Assembly (NCBI RefSeq): GCF_000576555.1
Contig: NZ_CP007145.1
Span: 4,548,501-4,612,500 of the forward strand
DNA: 64,000 bases
Source of the DNA: Hymenobacter swuensis DY53
GTDB lineage: Bacteria; Bacteroidota; Bacteroidia; Cytophagales; Hymenobacteraceae
Direction of reading: 5' to 3'
This document shows positions 28,313-35,553 of this stretch, piece by piece. The position numbers were made by a program, and so were the translations under genes. How positions within the stretch are numbered: the first letter of the stretch is position 1; each line of letters starts with the position of its first letter. The notes below the pieces were generated by a model. It was not told the DNA's origin. It saw nothing but the letters and a program-made list of their open reading frames with translations, and ran no database searches.

Positions 28313-29716
28313 ATGGCAAACGACTCCTTTCTTGACCGCAGCCGCACCGTGGCCGGTCCTGGTTACAACCGCTGGCTGGTACCGCCGGCGGCCCTAGCCA
28401 TTCACCTTGCCATCGGGCAGGCGTACGCCTTCAGCGTCTTCAACAAGCCCCTGGGCTCCCTCATTAGCGGCGACGTAAACGCCCCCGCTTCTGACGACTG
28501 GACGCCCACGCAAATTGGTATTACCTTCTCTATTGCCATTGTGCTGCTGGGCTTATCGGCGGCTATTTTTGGGAAGTGGCTGGAGCGCGTAGGGCCCCGC
28601 AAGGCCATGCTGGCCTCGGCTTTGTGCTTCGGTGGCGGTTTCCTGATAGGCTCATTGGGCATTCACCTGCACAATATCTGGCTGCTGTATTTCGGGTACG
28701 GGTTTGTTGGCGGCATCGGGCTGGGTATCGGCTACATTTCGCCGGTAAGCACACTGATCAAGTGGTTCCCCGACCGTAAGGGCGTAGCTACCGGTATGGC
28801 CATTATGGGCTTCGGGGGCGGTGCCATGATCGGTTCGCCGCTGGCCAACAACCTAATGGGCTATTTCAAGGATTCGGCCCCACAGGGCGTGGCTCCCACG
28901 TTTATTGTGATGGGCCTGATTTACCTGCTGTTCATGCAGTTTGGCGTGTGGACCATCCGGGTGCCAGCCGATGATTGGAAACCCGCCGGCTACGTGCCCA
29001 GCACCGAGCACAACGCTATGATTACCACCGCCAACGTATCAGCTGACAACGCCATCAAGACGCCTCAGTTCTGGCTGCTGTGGGTGGTGCTGCTCACTAA
29101 CGTTACGGCCGGCATCGGCGTGTTGGAAACGGCTTCGCCCTTGATTCAGGAAACCTTCTCCGACGGTGCCATGGGTGCGGACCGGGGCGTGACGGCCGCT
29201 GCGGCTGCCGGCTTTGTGGGGCTGCTGAGTTTGTTTAACCTGCTGGGCCGCTTCTTCTGGTCGTCGGCTTCCGATAAGCTGGGCCGCAAGGTGACGTACG
29301 CCATTTACTTTGGGCTGGGCATTTTGCTGTACGCCCTGGTACCCACGCTGGGCCACGGTCTGCAGCTGACCTTGTTCGTAGCGGTAGCCTGTGTGATTAT
29401 CAGCATGTACGGCGGCGGGTTTGCCACCATTCCGGCCTACCTCTCCGATATGTTCGGCAAGTACCAAGTGGGGGCCATCCACGGCCGTTTGCTCACGGCC
29501 TGGAGCACGGCTGGCGTACTGGGCCCGCTCATCGTACACACCTTGCACGAACATGCCAAGGAGCAGGGCCTGACCGGCGCGGCTGCCTACCAGAACGTAT
29601 TCTATACTATGGCCGGCGTGCTGGTGCTGGGCCTGCTGGCTAACTTGGCCGTACGCCCCGTAAAGGAGCAGTACTACGAAAAAGGCCCGGTAACGGCAGA
29701 AACCGGCGGCCACTAA
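28313..29716 (+). CDS. OFA-family MFS transporter
   Basis: A 467-residue, 12-helix inner-membrane transporter of the oxalate/formate antiporter (OFA) branch of the major facilitator superfamily. The family hallmark is near the N-terminus: HLAIGQAYAFSVFNKPLG. GFGGGAMIGSPLA and GRFFWSSASDKLGRK, the MFS loop, are also present. The true substrate (oxalate, formate, pyruvate, lactate or other monocarboxylate) cannot be inferred. A 48-residue companion gene follows 115 bases later. The 285-base upstream gap is AT-rich, with a TTTTTTAGCAAAAAA hairpin near 28160, and has no gene. Confidence 0.9.
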   Translation: MANDSFLDRSRTVAGPGYNRWLVPPAALAIHLAIGQAYAFSVFNKPLGSLISGDVNAPASDDWTPTQIGITFSIAIVLLGLSAAIFGKWLERVGPRKAMLASALCFGGGFLIGSLGIHLHNIWLLYFGYGFVGGIGLGIGYISPVSTLIKWFPDRKGVATGMAIMGFGGGAMIGSPLANNLMGYFKDSAPQGVAPTFIVMGLIYLLFMQFGVWTIRVPADDWKPAGYVPSTEHNAMITTANVSADNAIKTPQFWLLWVVLLTNVTAGIGVLETASPLIQETFSDGAMGADRGVTAAAAAGFVGLLSLFNLLGRFFWSSASDKLGRKVTYAIYFGLGILLYALVPTLGHGLQLTLFVAVACVIISMYGGGFATIPAYLSDMFGKYQVGAIHGRLLTAWSTAGVLGPLIVHTLHEHAKEQGLTGAAAYQNVFYTMAGVLVLGLLANLAVRPVKEQYYEKGPVTAETGGH

Positions 29717-29831
29717 AGGGAAGTATGAATTAGGAATGCTGAGGTGCTGGCCGCCCTGCTTTGCGCGGCGACCCTCCCTCTTTCACTTTTCTATTTCATA
29801 ACTCAACTCTCATCACTCAACATTCATATAC

Positions 29832-29978
29832 ATGAGCACTCCTGTTAATTCCTCTGCTCCGCACGTTGAGGAGCCTGTCGTGGGCAGTTCGGCTATTATT
29901 GCCTGGCTCTATGTGGGCCTTCCGCTGGCCTGGGGCGTATCGCAAACCTTTATCAAGGCGTTGGCTTTGTTTAAATAG
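29832..29978 (+). CDS. MFS transporter small subunit (48-residue membrane protein)
   Basis: This very short gene encodes 48 residues: a polar N-terminus with EEPVVGSS, one membrane helix (about 21-45; AIIAWLYVGLPLAWGVSQTF) and a Lys end. It lies directly after the OFA transporter on the same strand and is followed by an intrinsic terminator. Small proteins of this pattern are known to accompany OFA-type transporters and are annotated as MFS transporter small subunits. Their action is not established; a stabilising or regulatory partner of the main subunit is likely. The start is ATG, with an AT-rich upstream stretch. Confidence 0.8.
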   Translation: MSTPVNSSAPHVEEPVVGSSAIIAWLYVGLPLAWGVSQTFIKALALFK

Positions 29979-30004
29979 GTTTTCCGCTCCGAAATTGTCA
30001 CCTT

Positions 30005-30039
30005 CAGAAGCACCCCACCGGGTGCTTCTGCTGTTTTTA
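30005..30039 (+). terminator. Intrinsic terminator after the MFS small subunit
   Basis: CAGAAGCACCCC pairs with GGGTGCTTCTG around a short loop, and CTGTTTTTA follows. It lies 27 bases past the stop and closes the transporter unit. Confidence 0.8.
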
Positions 30040-30072
30040 GGCCTGTACGGCCACCCGGCTCCGCCTCCTGCC

Positions 30073-30510
30073 ATGTCTTCGGATTCTACGCCTCCAGCCA
30101 ACATCATCCTGCTCGATTCCTTTTCGGATGTCATTGCCGCCCACCTGGCCAAAAACCAGCTGGAAGCGGCGGGCATCCCGTGCTTTCTTAGCAACGAAAG
30201 CCGGCCCTACGGTCCCGTGCTTGGCAACGTGCGCCTGTTCGTGCGCCAGCCCGACGTGGCAGCGGCCCAAGAGGCCTTGCACCCCCAGCGCGCCGCCATG
30301 CAGGCCATGCCCCCCGAGTCGCCCGACGAAGACACCCAAGATACCGTCGCTGCCCTCCGTTGCCCCCGCTGCCACCACCCCGACGTAGTGTGCCGCCACC
30401 AGCCCCAGCCCCAGGACAACCTGTTCGTGAAGCTGCGCCTATGGCTGCTGGCCCCCGAGAAACCCCAGTGCCACTGCTTCCAGTGCGGTTTGGATTTTGA
30501 GGGAAAATGA
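30073..30510 (+). CDS. DUF2007-type putative signal-transducing protein with zinc ribbon
   Basis: The 145-residue protein has an N-terminal DUF2007-like domain (about 8-75: IILLDSFSDVIAAHLAKNQL, then GIPCFLSNE and VRLFVRQPDVAAAQEAL). A C-terminal CPRCHH...CHCFQCGL segment looks like a zinc ribbon. DUF2007 resembles PII-like folds and is described as putative signal transduction, without a defined role. The protein is probably cytoplasmic. ATG 30073 is chosen because longer frames begin inside the preceding gene and terminator. It may bind metal or nucleic acid through the ribbon, which is an inference. Confidence 0.78.
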   Translation: MSSDSTPPANIILLDSFSDVIAAHLAKNQLEAAGIPCFLSNESRPYGPVLGNVRLFVRQPDVAAAQEALHPQRAAMQAMPPESPDEDTQDTVAALRCPRCHHPDVVCRHQPQPQDNLFVKLRLWLLAPEKPQCHCFQCGLDFEGK

Positions 30511-30553
30511 TGCTTAATTTTATCGTGTGTGTTTTTGAGTGGATATTCGAGCT

Positions 30554-31108
30554 ATGAAATTATTCTACATACTTGCTATTTTACTTTGCATAGCCACTAA
30601 CGGACTGGCGCAAACACCGTGGAAGTTGCCCTTTCCCATTGATACAGCCACGCGTAAAATCAGCTACCAAGCAGTAGTGCCGGTTTCCCACTTACCTGCC
30701 CATTTGCTTTACGAACGCGCCAAAGCGTGGCATGCTAAAGTACAAGAGCCTGCGACTAGGATTCCACTTTTAGAAGACAAGGCAGCCGGATTGTTCATTG
30801 CCAAACGAGTAGCAATGATACATGACCACCGATTTTCTTACACTGTGGCAATTGAATGCCATGATGGCCAATACGAGTATCTGTTTACTGATTTCTATTT
30901 CTTGTACCCGCGTACAGAAACTCCCGTTTCTGGTGGAAGAGTATTTGTAGCATTTCCTAAAGAGATTCCTCTACTGGATATAACGCAGCAACCTGCTTCA
31001 TTGACTCCTAAAGGCGAAGTCCGCCCGAATATTAGACGCTTGCTGGCAGAAGCTCATGAGGTCTTTACAGCTCTAATCAGCGACCTGCAGCATAATATGG
31101 CTTATTAA
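30554..31108 (+). CDS. Exported DUF4468-like protein
   Basis: A 184-residue protein with a signal peptide ending GLAQ. The segment KISYQAVVPVSHLPAHLLYERAKAW, then KVQEPATRIPLLEDKAAGLFIAK, fits the DUF4468 (TBP-like fold) pattern seen in exported Bacteroidota proteins of unknown role. The gene is clearly richer in A/T, and in AT-ending codons, than its neighbours, which suggests recent acquisition or relaxed codon selection. ATG 30554 begins the signal peptide; an upstream alternative at 30539 adds only five residues. Partners are not evident. Confidence 0.7.
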   Translation: MKLFYILAILLCIATNGLAQTPWKLPFPIDTATRKISYQAVVPVSHLPAHLLYERAKAWHAKVQEPATRIPLLEDKAAGLFIAKRVAMIHDHRFSYTVAIECHDGQYEYLFTDFYFLYPRTETPVSGGRVFVAFPKEIPLLDITQQPASLTPKGEVRPNIRRLLAEAHEVFTALISDLQHNMAY

Positions 31109-31145
31109 ATCTTCGAAAAAGACATATTCTATACGCCGCCGCTCT

Positions 31146-32372
31146 TTACCGAAACCGCCACACTGGCAGCACGGTGCCCGTGGGGAAGTGCTCAGTTTCT
31201 GGCGGCAGTTCCAGGAAGCCGCTGGAGGTGAGCAGGCTGGCCATATCGCCGGAGCCGCCGGCCCGCTCGGGGGTGGCTAGCAGGCGGCCGTCGGGGCCGG
31301 GTGCCAGGCTCACCAGCAGGAAGTGCGTCATAGGCGGCTTGAAGTCGATGGGCTGGGTGAGCACGGCGGGTACGGGCGCGGCTCCGGCGGCCGATGTGCC
31401 GGCGGGCTGCTGCACGGCCAGCAGCCAGGGCCGGGCGTAACGGTAGAAGTTCACGAAAGTGGACACCGGGTTGCCAGGCAGCGCAAACACCACGGCCCCT
31501 CCCGCCATCTGCCCGAACCAGAACGGCTTGCCCGGCCGCTGCTTCACCTCGTGAAACACCTGCTCCACGCCCAGCGCCCGCAGCACGCCCGGCAGAAAAT
31601 CGGCCTTGCCCATCGACACGCCCCCGCTGAGCATCACCGCATCAAAGCCGGCCAGCAAGGCAGGCAGGCCCTGGCGCAAAGCGGCAGGGTCATCGTCGAA
31701 GTGGAACAGCTCGGTGCGGGCTCCGGCAGTTTCGGCGGCGGCTTGTAGCATCAGGGCATTGGAGCGGCGGATCTGGTGAGGCTGGGGCTGCTCGGTGATG
31801 GGTACCAGCTCGTCGCCGGTGCTCACCACGGCCACCCGTGGCCGCCTCGATACGGCCACGGTGGCGGCGCCCACGGTGGCGGCCACTGCTACTTCGGCCG
31901 GCTCCAGACGCGTGCCGGCGGGCACCAATAGGTCGCCCTGCTGGCGGTCGGCGGCCTGGGGGTGCACGTTGTGGCCGGCGCGGGGCGGCAGCACCTGCAC
32001 AGTGGCCCAGCACTGGCCCGCTGCATCGGTGCGGAACGTGAGGTCCTCGTAGCGAATCACGGTATCGACGCCAAGCGGCAGCATGGCCCCGGTCATGATT
32101 TCCACGGCGGCCGTAGCCTCGGGCAGCGGCTGGGGCGGCTGCCCGGCAAACTGGGTGTGGTGAATGCGAAATTCCGTCTGGCCCACCGCCAAAGCCTCAT
32201 AGCGCATGGCCATGCCATCCATAGCCACCCGGTTAAAGGGCGGAAAGTCCCGGTCGGCGCGCAGGTCTTCGCGCAGCACGCGGCCGGCGGCGAGGCTCAG
32301 GGAAAGGTACTCCACGCCCAGCGGGCGGATGGTGGCGGCAACAAGGCGGGTGGCTTCAGCAACGGAAATCAT
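31146..32372 (-). CDS. moeA: Molybdopterin molybdenumtransferase MoeA
   Basis: A 408-residue enzyme that inserts molybdate into (adenylylated) molybdopterin. The MoeA blocks are present: DFPPFNRVAMDG at about 42-53, TGAMLPLGVDTVIRYED, the MoCF-binding core with STGDEL and SGGVSMGKADF, and KQRPGKPFWFG. PGNPVSTFVNF follows, then a C-terminal domain IV. It is cytoplasmic. ATG 32372 is preferred to a GTG two codons earlier. The gene is transcribed away from moaC, with a family B palindrome between them, so it is probably a separate unit in the same cofactor region. Confidence 0.95.
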   Translation of the reverse strand: MISVAEATRLVAATIRPLGVEYLSLSLAAGRVLREDLRADRDFPPFNRVAMDGMAMRYEALAVGQTEFRIHHTQFAGQPPQPLPEATAAVEIMTGAMLPLGVDTVIRYEDLTFRTDAAGQCWATVQVLPPRAGHNVHPQAADRQQGDLLVPAGTRLEPAEVAVAATVGAATVAVSRRPRVAVVSTGDELVPITEQPQPHQIRRSNALMLQAAAETAGARTELFHFDDDPAALRQGLPALLAGFDAVMLSGGVSMGKADFLPGVLRALGVEQVFHEVKQRPGKPFWFGQMAGGAVVFALPGNPVSTFVNFYRYARPWLLAVQQPAGTSAAGAAPVPAVLTQPIDFKPPMTHFLLVSLAPGPDGRLLATPERAGGSGDMASLLTSSGFLELPPETEHFPTGTVLPVWRFR

Positions 32373-32452
32373 AGGCACGAAGGTAGAACAAGCCGTAGCT
32401 TGCGCCGTTTCACAACGGGGAAACTGGCTGGTTGTTTAGATAGGGTAAGGCG

Positions 32453-32557
32453 GATGTAGAGACGCGACACTTCGCGTCGCGTCGTTGAACGACCTGAAAC
32501 CGTACCATCCAAGTAACATCAGCAACGATGAGATACGAAGTGTTGCGTCTCTACATC
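32453..32557. repeat. Palindrome, family B
   Basis: Arms 32453-32487 and 32523-32557 are complementary with about five mismatches over 35 bases. The inner GTCGTTGAAC and CATCAGCAACGA and the outer GTAGAGACGCG and CTCTAC match the copies at 14277 and 35018. It occupies the moeA-moaC divergent gap. The rest of this gap (to 32643) holds no gene. Confidence 0.8.
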
Positions 32558-32643
32558 GGCCGGTATCCTCGTATAGCCAGCGCGCCGGCCCGGCGTCATC
32601 TTCTTTCATTTCCCGCAACCACAGGCGCAGGCCTGTACTCCAT

Positions 32644-33132
32644 ATGCCTGACTCCGCTAAACTCACCCACCTCAACGACGCCGGCCAGCCCGCCATGGTA
32701 GACGTGGGCGCCAAACAACCCACCCGCCGCGTGGCGCGGGCGCGCAGCCGCGTGGTCCTCGGCCCGGAAATCATGGCCCTAATGAAGGAAGGCGACCTGC
32801 CCACCCGCAAGGGCCCCGTGTTCCAGACGGCTATTCTGGCCGGTATCATGGGGGCCAAGCGCACCTCCGAGCTAATTCCGCTGTGCCACCCGCTAGGTCT
32901 GGATAACTGCCAGGTGACTATTGAGGTGGACGGCCCCGATGCCGTGCTGATTGAGTGCACGGCCACCGTCACGGGCAAAACCGGCGTCGAAATGGAGGCG
33001 CTCACCGGAGCCTCGGTAGCGGCTCTCACTATCTACGACATGTGCAAGGCCCTCTCGCACGACATTCTTATTCAGGAAACCCGCCTCGTCAGCAAAACCG
33101 GCGGCAAACAGGACTTCCACCATGCCGGATAA
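32644..33132 (+). CDS. moaC: Cyclic pyranopterin monophosphate synthase MoaC
   Basis: The 162-residue enzyme acts after MoaA in converting the GTP-derived intermediate to cyclic pyranopterin monophosphate. Characteristic blocks are MVDVGAK, TRKGPVFQTAILAGIMGAKRT, ELIPLCHPL, the TGVEMEALTGAS segment and the catalytic TIYDMCKA (Asp and Lys), ending KTGGK. A fused MoaB domain, found in some Bacteroidota MoaCB proteins, is absent. ATG 32644 is used; a longer frame from 32485 is encoded by the repeat. The stop overlaps the next gene by 11 bases, so the two are translationally coupled. Confidence 0.95.
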   Translation: MPDSAKLTHLNDAGQPAMVDVGAKQPTRRVARARSRVVLGPEIMALMKEGDLPTRKGPVFQTAILAGIMGAKRTSELIPLCHPLGLDNCQVTIEVDGPDAVLIECTATVTGKTGVEMEALTGASVAALTIYDMCKALSHDILIQETRLVSKTGGKQDFHHAG

Positions 33133-34300
33133 CGCTGCCTCCGAGAAGCCCCGCACCAAGCACGCCCACCTGATCCGACCCGCGCTGGGCGAGTTCGGGC
33201 GGCACGAGCTAGCCATCCTGGGCGCGCCCTGTGGCCGTATCAAGGAGCTGGCGGCCCGGCTGGTACCGCTGTTATCCGACACCCTGCGCGTGGCCTACGT
33301 GGACGCCGACCACGCCGCCGGCGACGATGCGGCCCAGGGCGGCAGCGGCGGCCAGGATGTTATGTTGCAGGCCGGCGCGGCCGCCGAGCTGACCGACAAA
33401 ATCACCTTCACCCGCCTCGACGTGAAGCGGCCCCTTGACCGGTTCAGTCAGCCCGAGCTGCTGCAGTACCAGAACTTGGTGCTGGTGAACGGCAACCACT
33501 TCCGGGCCGCCCAACAGCTGGTGATTCTGGACCTCGCCAAGCCCGTGGAGAAGAAGCTGGACCGACTCACCAACGTGCGGGCCCTGCTGCTGCCCGAAGG
33601 CGTAACGGAAATACCCGCCTACCTGCAGACGCACCTGGGCGAAGTATCGGTACCCGTACTGCCGTTGCACGATACCGCCGCCATTGCCCAGCTGATTCTG
33701 GAGGAGTGGCGCGCCGCCGCGCCGCCGCTGCGGGGCCTGGTGCTGGCCGGAGGGCGCAGCCAGCGCATGGGTCAGGACAAAGGCAAGCTGCAGTACCACG
33801 GCCAGGAACAGCGCGCCTACGCGGCCGAGCTGCTGGCCCCCTTCTGCCAGGACGTGCACGTATCCTGCCGCCCCGACCAAGTGGTGGAACTCGAATACGC
33901 CGGCCTGCGCCCTCTACCCGATTCCTTCACCGACCTGGGCCCACTCAGCGGCATCCTCTCGGCCCTGCGCCTCGACCCCAACGCCGCTTGGCTGGTAGTG
34001 GCCTGCGACCTGCCCTTCCTCTCGGCCGATACGCTGGCTCATTTGGTGCAGCACCGCCAGCCGGCCCGGCTGGCCACGGCCTTCCAGAGCCCCGAAAACG
34101 AGTGGCCCGAGCCGCTCATTACCATCTGGGAACCGGCCAGCTACCCGCAGTTGCTGCGCTTCCTGAGCCTAGGCTACAGCTGCCCCCGCAAAACCCTCAT
34201 CAACTCCGACGTGGCCGTGCTGCCCGCCCCCGCCCCCCAAGAGCTGCGCAACGTGAACACGCCCGCAGAGGCCGAGCAAGTGCGGCAAGAACTGGAGTAG
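33122..34300 (+). CDS. MobB-like/MobA fusion, molybdenum cofactor guanylyltransferase
   Basis: The 392-residue protein has two halves. The C-terminal half (about 200-392) is a MobA-type nucleotidyltransferase, with LVLAGGRSQRMGQDKGKL, FTDLGPLSGILSAL and VACDLPFL, which attaches GMP to the molybdenum cofactor. The N-terminal half (about 15-190) is MobB-like in position and in its DVKRPLDRF-type segments, but where a P-loop would be expected it reads GAPCGRIKEL, so normal GTP binding there is doubtful. The N-terminal KHAHLIRPALGEFGRHE may define a separate Bacteroidota family. It is coupled to moaC by an 11-base overlap. Confidence 0.85.
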   Translation: MPDNAASEKPRTKHAHLIRPALGEFGRHELAILGAPCGRIKELAARLVPLLSDTLRVAYVDADHAAGDDAAQGGSGGQDVMLQAGAAAELTDKITFTRLDVKRPLDRFSQPELLQYQNLVLVNGNHFRAAQQLVILDLAKPVEKKLDRLTNVRALLLPEGVTEIPAYLQTHLGEVSVPVLPLHDTAAIAQLILEEWRAAAPPLRGLVLAGGRSQRMGQDKGKLQYHGQEQRAYAAELLAPFCQDVHVSCRPDQVVELEYAGLRPLPDSFTDLGPLSGILSALRLDPNAAWLVVACDLPFLSADTLAHLVQHRQPARLATAFQSPENEWPEPLITIWEPASYPQLLRFLSLGYSCPRKTLINSDVAVLPAPAPQELRNVNTPAEAEQVRQELE

Positions 34301-34312
34301 TGCATAAGAAAA

Positions 34313-34351
34313 AACGTCATTCCGAGCCTGCGAGGAATCTCGCGTGCTGAG
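34313..34351. repeat. Family A half-element
   Basis: AACGTCATTCCGAGCC followed by TGCGAGGAATCTCGCGTGCTGAG matches one arm of the perfect palindrome at 11723. No second arm is present nearby. It begins 13 bases after the MobA stop. Confidence 0.75.
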
Positions 34352-34367
34352 GTTGGAACGTAAACAG

Positions 34368-34464
34368 AACGTCATACTGAGCTTGTCGAAACCTCTCTAT
34401 TGCAGTGCTAGTCAAAGAAGTTAGCATTGCGGTAGAGAGGCTTCGGCAAGCTTAGCATGACGTT
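34368..34464. repeat. Family A-type palindrome, diverged
   Basis: The left arm (34368-34410, AACGTCATACTGAGCTTGTCG onward) and right arm (34421-34464) pair at roughly 38 of 43 positions. Outer ends match family A; the inner parts (CCTCTCTA) differ. It could also terminate transcription between the convergent mobA and moaE genes. Confidence 0.75.
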
Positions 34465-34500
34465 TTATTTTTACTGAAAGCCGATGACTTCAACTAGCCG

Positions 34501-34920
34501 CTACGGGTGCGCGGCTACCCACACGTCGCCGTCATCGTAGAACTCCTTTTTCCAGATAGTCACCACCTGTTTCAGGGTGTCGATAATGTACTGGCAGGCG
34601 GCGAAGCTCTCGGCACGGTGCGGGGTAGATAGGGCCACCACCACGGCCACGTCGCCGATGTGCAGGGTGCCTTTGCGGTGCACGACGGTTATCTTTTCCA
34701 CCATCGGCCACCGCTCGGCGGCCTGCTCGGCTACTTTGCGGAGCTGGTGCAGGGCCATGCTGTCGTAGGCTTCGTATTCGAGGCGCACCACGGGGCGGCC
34801 GGTGCTCTTGTTACGCACCGTGCCGATAAACGTGTTGATGGCCCCGGCCCCATCGGCCTCCACGCTGCGCAAAGCAGCCGATACGTCGATGGGTTGGTCA
34901 GTGAGGTCGATGTGGATCAA
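34501..34920 (-). CDS. moaE: Molybdopterin synthase catalytic subunit MoaE
   Basis: With MoaD, this 139-residue protein inserts the dithiolene sulfurs into precursor Z to make molybdopterin. Family features are INTFIGTVRN, LEYEAYDSMA, VVHRKGTLHIGD with the catalytic Lys, STPHRAESF and TIWKKEFYDDG. In-frame ATGs upstream (to 35007) lie in a family A repeat and encode no MoaE sequence. The most likely start is TTG at 34920, just before IHIDLTDQPIDV, which gives the usual length. The gene follows moaD on the same strand after about 210 bases of repeats. Confidence 0.9.
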   Translation of the reverse strand: MIHIDLTDQPIDVSAALRSVEADGAGAINTFIGTVRNKSTGRPVVRLEYEAYDSMALHQLRKVAEQAAERWPMVEKITVVHRKGTLHIGDVAVVVALSTPHRAESFAACQYIIDTLKQVVTIWKKEFYDDGDVWVAAHP

Positions 34921-34960
34921 GGAAGGGATGGGAATGAATTGAGGTCGTAAAAAATGGCCA

Positions 34961-34996
34961 TCATGCTGAGCGCAGCGAAGCATCTCGCGTGCTGAC
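34961..34996. repeat. Family A half-element upstream of moaE
   Basis: TCATGCTGAGCGCAGCGAAG followed by CATCTCGCGTGCTGAC has the family A outer and inner ends with a changed middle. It creates the false ATG starts upstream of moaE. Confidence 0.65.
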
Positions 34997-35017
34997 ATCT
35001 GAGGCAATCTGCATGGT

Positions 35018-35134
35018 GTAGAGACGCGAATCTGCGTCTCGTCGTTGAACGGCCGGAGCCTGGCCAGAATGCGACCAGACCAAGCCAGTTAAACAACATC
35101 AGCAACGACGAGACGCAAAAAATTGCGTCTCTAC
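35018..35134. repeat. Palindrome, family B
   Basis: The left arm 35018-35047 begins GTAGAGACGCG and ends GTCGTTG. The right arm 35103-35134 begins CAACGACGAGACGC and ends CTCTAC. The longer middle contains GGCCGGAGCCTGGCC. The right end overlaps the end of moaD by four bases. Confidence 0.8.
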
Positions 35135-35373
35135 CCGCCGCTTACCGGCGGAATCAAGGCTATTTCGTCGCGCTCCTGCAGGGGCGTATCGTCGGCGGCG
35201 TACTCGTTGTTGACGGCTACGGCGAGGCTGGTGAGGCGGGCCAGTTCGGGGTAGCGGACGTGCAGGTCGTGGAGCAGGCCTTGGGCCGATTGGCCTTCGG
35301 GGGCAGAAACCTCCAGCGTGGAGTCGCCCACTATTTCGCGGGCAATGCCAAACAAAGCAATTTTCAGGTTCAT
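35131..35373 (-). CDS. moaD: Molybdopterin synthase sulfur-carrier subunit MoaD
   Basis: An 80-residue ubiquitin-fold protein ending in the required Gly-Gly (PPVSGG), the site adenylylated by MoeB and then thiocarboxylated. LKIALFGIAREIVG at the N-terminus and AVAVNNEYA in the middle fit the family. It donates sulfur to MoaE. It is transcribed divergently from moaA and upstream of moaE. A family B palindrome touches its last four bases. Confidence 0.93.
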   Translation of the reverse strand: MNLKIALFGIAREIVGDSTLEVSAPEGQSAQGLLHDLHVRYPELARLTSLAVAVNNEYAADDTPLQERDEIALIPPVSGG

Positions 35374-35403
35374 TGGTTATCTAGTAGTTCTGGATGAAGT
35401 CAG

Positions 35404-35495
35404 CGGCCGGGTCCGATGCGGACGGAAAGTTCGCACCGGGTCACGCAAAGCCAATGAGGCCGAAGCCGGGCGGCTTTTTCCCGAACGGAAAAGGC
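35404..35495 (+). promoter_or_regulatory. Structured leader of moaA, candidate molybdenum-cofactor-responsive RNA
   Basis: The 180-base gap between moaD and moaA contains a GC-rich structured segment. GCGGAC and GTTCGC (35418-35434) form a 6-bp hairpin with a GGAAA loop. CACGCAAAGCC, AATGA and GGCCGAAGCC follow. GCTTTTTCC and GGAAAAGGC (35473-35495) form a 9-bp hairpin followed by a T-rich stretch. The moaA ATG is 58 bases further on. Gene context suggests a molybdenum-cofactor riboswitch or similar. The ACGCAAAGCC piece also recalls cyclic-di-GMP-I aptamers. The family is not settled from sequence. Confidence 0.4.
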
Positions 35496-35553
35496 TGGTT
35501 TACGTTGTTTGTTTTGCTGCCGCCGTGCGCAGCATTGTTTTTCCTTGCCGAGT

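Noticed and set aside
34921..35007. Extended MoaE N-terminus from an ATG in the repeat
   Set aside because: The extra 29 residues are encoded by a family A repeat and do not resemble MoaE.
35404..35495. Firm assignment as a cyclic-di-GMP-I riboswitch
   Set aside because: Only the ACGCAAAGCC string and a GAAA-type loop match; the required upstream strand of that aptamer is not evident and the gene context is cofactor synthesis.
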